Shown: piece after piece, positions 53,979 through 54,737 of the stretch
How the letters are laid out: each line of letters opens with the position of its first letter
How positions within the stretch are numbered: the first letter of the stretch is position 1
Assembly: GCA_030017995.1 (NCBI GenBank)
Contig: JASEGS010000008.1
Span: 1 to 54,737 of the forward strand
Source: Thermodesulfovibrionales bacterium
GTDB lineage: Bacteria > Nitrospirota > Thermodesulfovibrionia > Thermodesulfovibrionales > Dissulfurispiraceae
Direction: 5' to 3'
DNA length: 54,737 bases
Program-made: the position numbers and the translations under genes
Notes under the pieces: generated by a model
What the model was told of the DNA's origin: nothing
The model's input: the letters and a program-made list of their open reading frames with translations, nothing else
The model's database searches: none

Positions 53979-54698
53979 ATGAAAAATTCCCTGAGAATAA
54001 CCTTTTCCTTTATTTATTCTTTGCTGCTGCATACAATATGCATCGCAGCTATTTTGTTGTTTTCACCTCCAATATATACAATAAGCAGAGACTTCCCATT
54101 TATCATTGTCAGGCTATATCCGTCTCTTTCATTCAAAGATAAGGGCATACACACTATTAAAACCGCTCAGCAAAAAATAACTGTCCCTGCTGTTAAAAAA
54201 CCTCTGTTAGCAGATACAAAGAAAGAAGAACCTGTTCGTGAGCCTGAACAGGTTAACAAAGAAGAAAACATTTTTCTAAAAGACATTCAAAAAACAGAAC
54301 CTGAGATTCACATGGCGTCAAAAGATGTAACGCAAGTCATTACTCCGAAAGAAGCTGCTCCACAACAGTCTGATAATGTCATAGAGCCTGCTCCTCCAGA
54401 TGTGACAGCAGAGAAACTGACTGAAACAGTTTCTGAAGCTGCAAAGATTGAAACAATCGCGCCAGCAGAAATTAATACTGAACAAAAATTGGCTGAACCT
54501 ATTGCAAGGGAAATCAGTCCAGGGGATATAGAGATAATAACCGGAAATGAAATCAAAATAACTGCTGCTGCCTTCCCTCCAACCAAAGACAAACCGGATA
54601 AAACCAAAAAGCCGGCAATCACATCAAAAAAGAAACTCAAACCTTTGGATAAAAAATCGGACAAGAAAGAGGACGAGAAGATGAGCATGTCCCTTTGA
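53979..54698 (+). CDS. TonB-like periplasm-spanning protein without a recognised C-terminal domain
   Basis: The 239 residues have one N-terminal span (about 9-33, ITFSFIYSLLLHTICIAAIL), then a long Lys/Glu/Pro-rich chain (for example KKEEPVREPEQVNKEE, EPAPPDVTAEK) and a Lys-rich end. The anchor and stretched middle resemble TonB family proteins, but no folded TonB C-terminal domain (YP...A...G) is seen. It may be a truncated TonB, or another envelope-spanning protein. The frame stays open for 13 codons past its TGA to the window edge, too few to judge. No ribosome site. Confidence 0.6.
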   Translation: MKNSLRITFSFIYSLLLHTICIAAILLFSPPIYTISRDFPFIIVRLYPSLSFKDKGIHTIKTAQQKITVPAVKKPLLADTKKEEPVREPEQVNKEENIFLKDIQKTEPEIHMASKDVTQVITPKEAAPQQSDNVIEPAPPDVTAEKLTETVSEAAKIETIAPAEINTEQKLAEPIAREISPGDIEIITGNEIKITAAAFPPTKDKPDKTKKPAITSKKKLKPLDKKSDKKEDEKMSMSL

Positions 54699-54737
54699 GT
54701 TGTTGAAGTAGGAAGCGGCCCCCGATTAGAATTGATT

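Noticed and set aside
54696-54737. Second possible recoded TGA: frame continues VVEVGSGPRLELI after the TonB-like gene stop
   Set aside because: Only 13 codons remain before the window ends and no hairpin follows; chance is a sufficient explanation.

Overview
The window is a 54.7 kb piece of a bacterial chromosome, roughly 40% GC by eye, densely packed, with almost no gaps over 250 bases and most neighbouring genes overlapping by 1-17 bases. It encodes Lpt lipopolysaccharide export, sigma-54, the futalosine menaquinone route (MqnA, MqnD), a two-b-subunit ATP synthase operon, an archaeal-type SAM synthetase and, apparently, selenocysteine. Together these point to an anaerobic or microaerophilic Gram-negative bacterium. 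A member of the Nitrospirota (Thermodesulfovibrio-like) or a Desulfobacterota relative fits best; this is inference from gene content, with no rRNA or marker search.

Layout. 1-310: edge debris with a truncated restriction-enzyme N-terminus. 315-5894 (minus): yajC-secD-secF-recJ-panB. 6032-8712 (minus): archease-rtcB-mqnA, where rtcB carries an in-frame UGA at its essential metal-binding cysteine codon, followed at once by a strong SECIS-like hairpin. 8766-9923 (plus): a cardiolipin synthase-like enzyme. 9925-15838 (minus): ATP synthase b', b, delta, alpha, gamma, beta, epsilon; subunits a and c are not here. 16002-21790 (minus): lptC-lptA-lptB-rpoN-hpf-rapZ-cysteine desulfurase. 21852-26979 (minus): aroE, a DUF512 radical SAM protein, pgsA, a TPR protein, rpe, a PASTA protein. 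26976-36646 (minus): rsmB, a HEPN/MNT pair, DUF116, fmt, def, archaeal-type SAM synthetase, a Lon-like protease, Xer recombinase, an RNase H-like exonuclease. 36767-37567 (plus): truA. 37581-41108 (minus): rpsB-tsf-pyrH-frr, a 43-residue protein and a DksA/TraR-like protein. 41247-42176 (minus): cysK. 42442-46778 (plus): mqnD, glgP, archaemetzincin, a truncated radical SAM gene, DUF362. 46786-48435 (minus): nucleoside phosphorylase and ogt. 48474-50774 (plus): PBP1A. 50771-53889 (minus): Cys-rich MerR regulator and a DHH-CBS-tRNA nucleotidyltransferase fusion. 53979-54698 (plus): TonB-like spanning protein.

Main finds. (1) A probable selenoprotein RtcB (Sec99) with a 12-bp SECIS-like stem. 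(2) A dispersed 7-nt-period repeat family that sits in frame inside at least a dozen housekeeping genes and even forms parts of signal peptides. (3) A probably structured or MITE-like element of about 166 bases between cysK and mqnD. (4) A recurring promoter style in which an extended -10 box lies only 5-9 bases before the ATG, implying leaderless mRNAs at operon heads.
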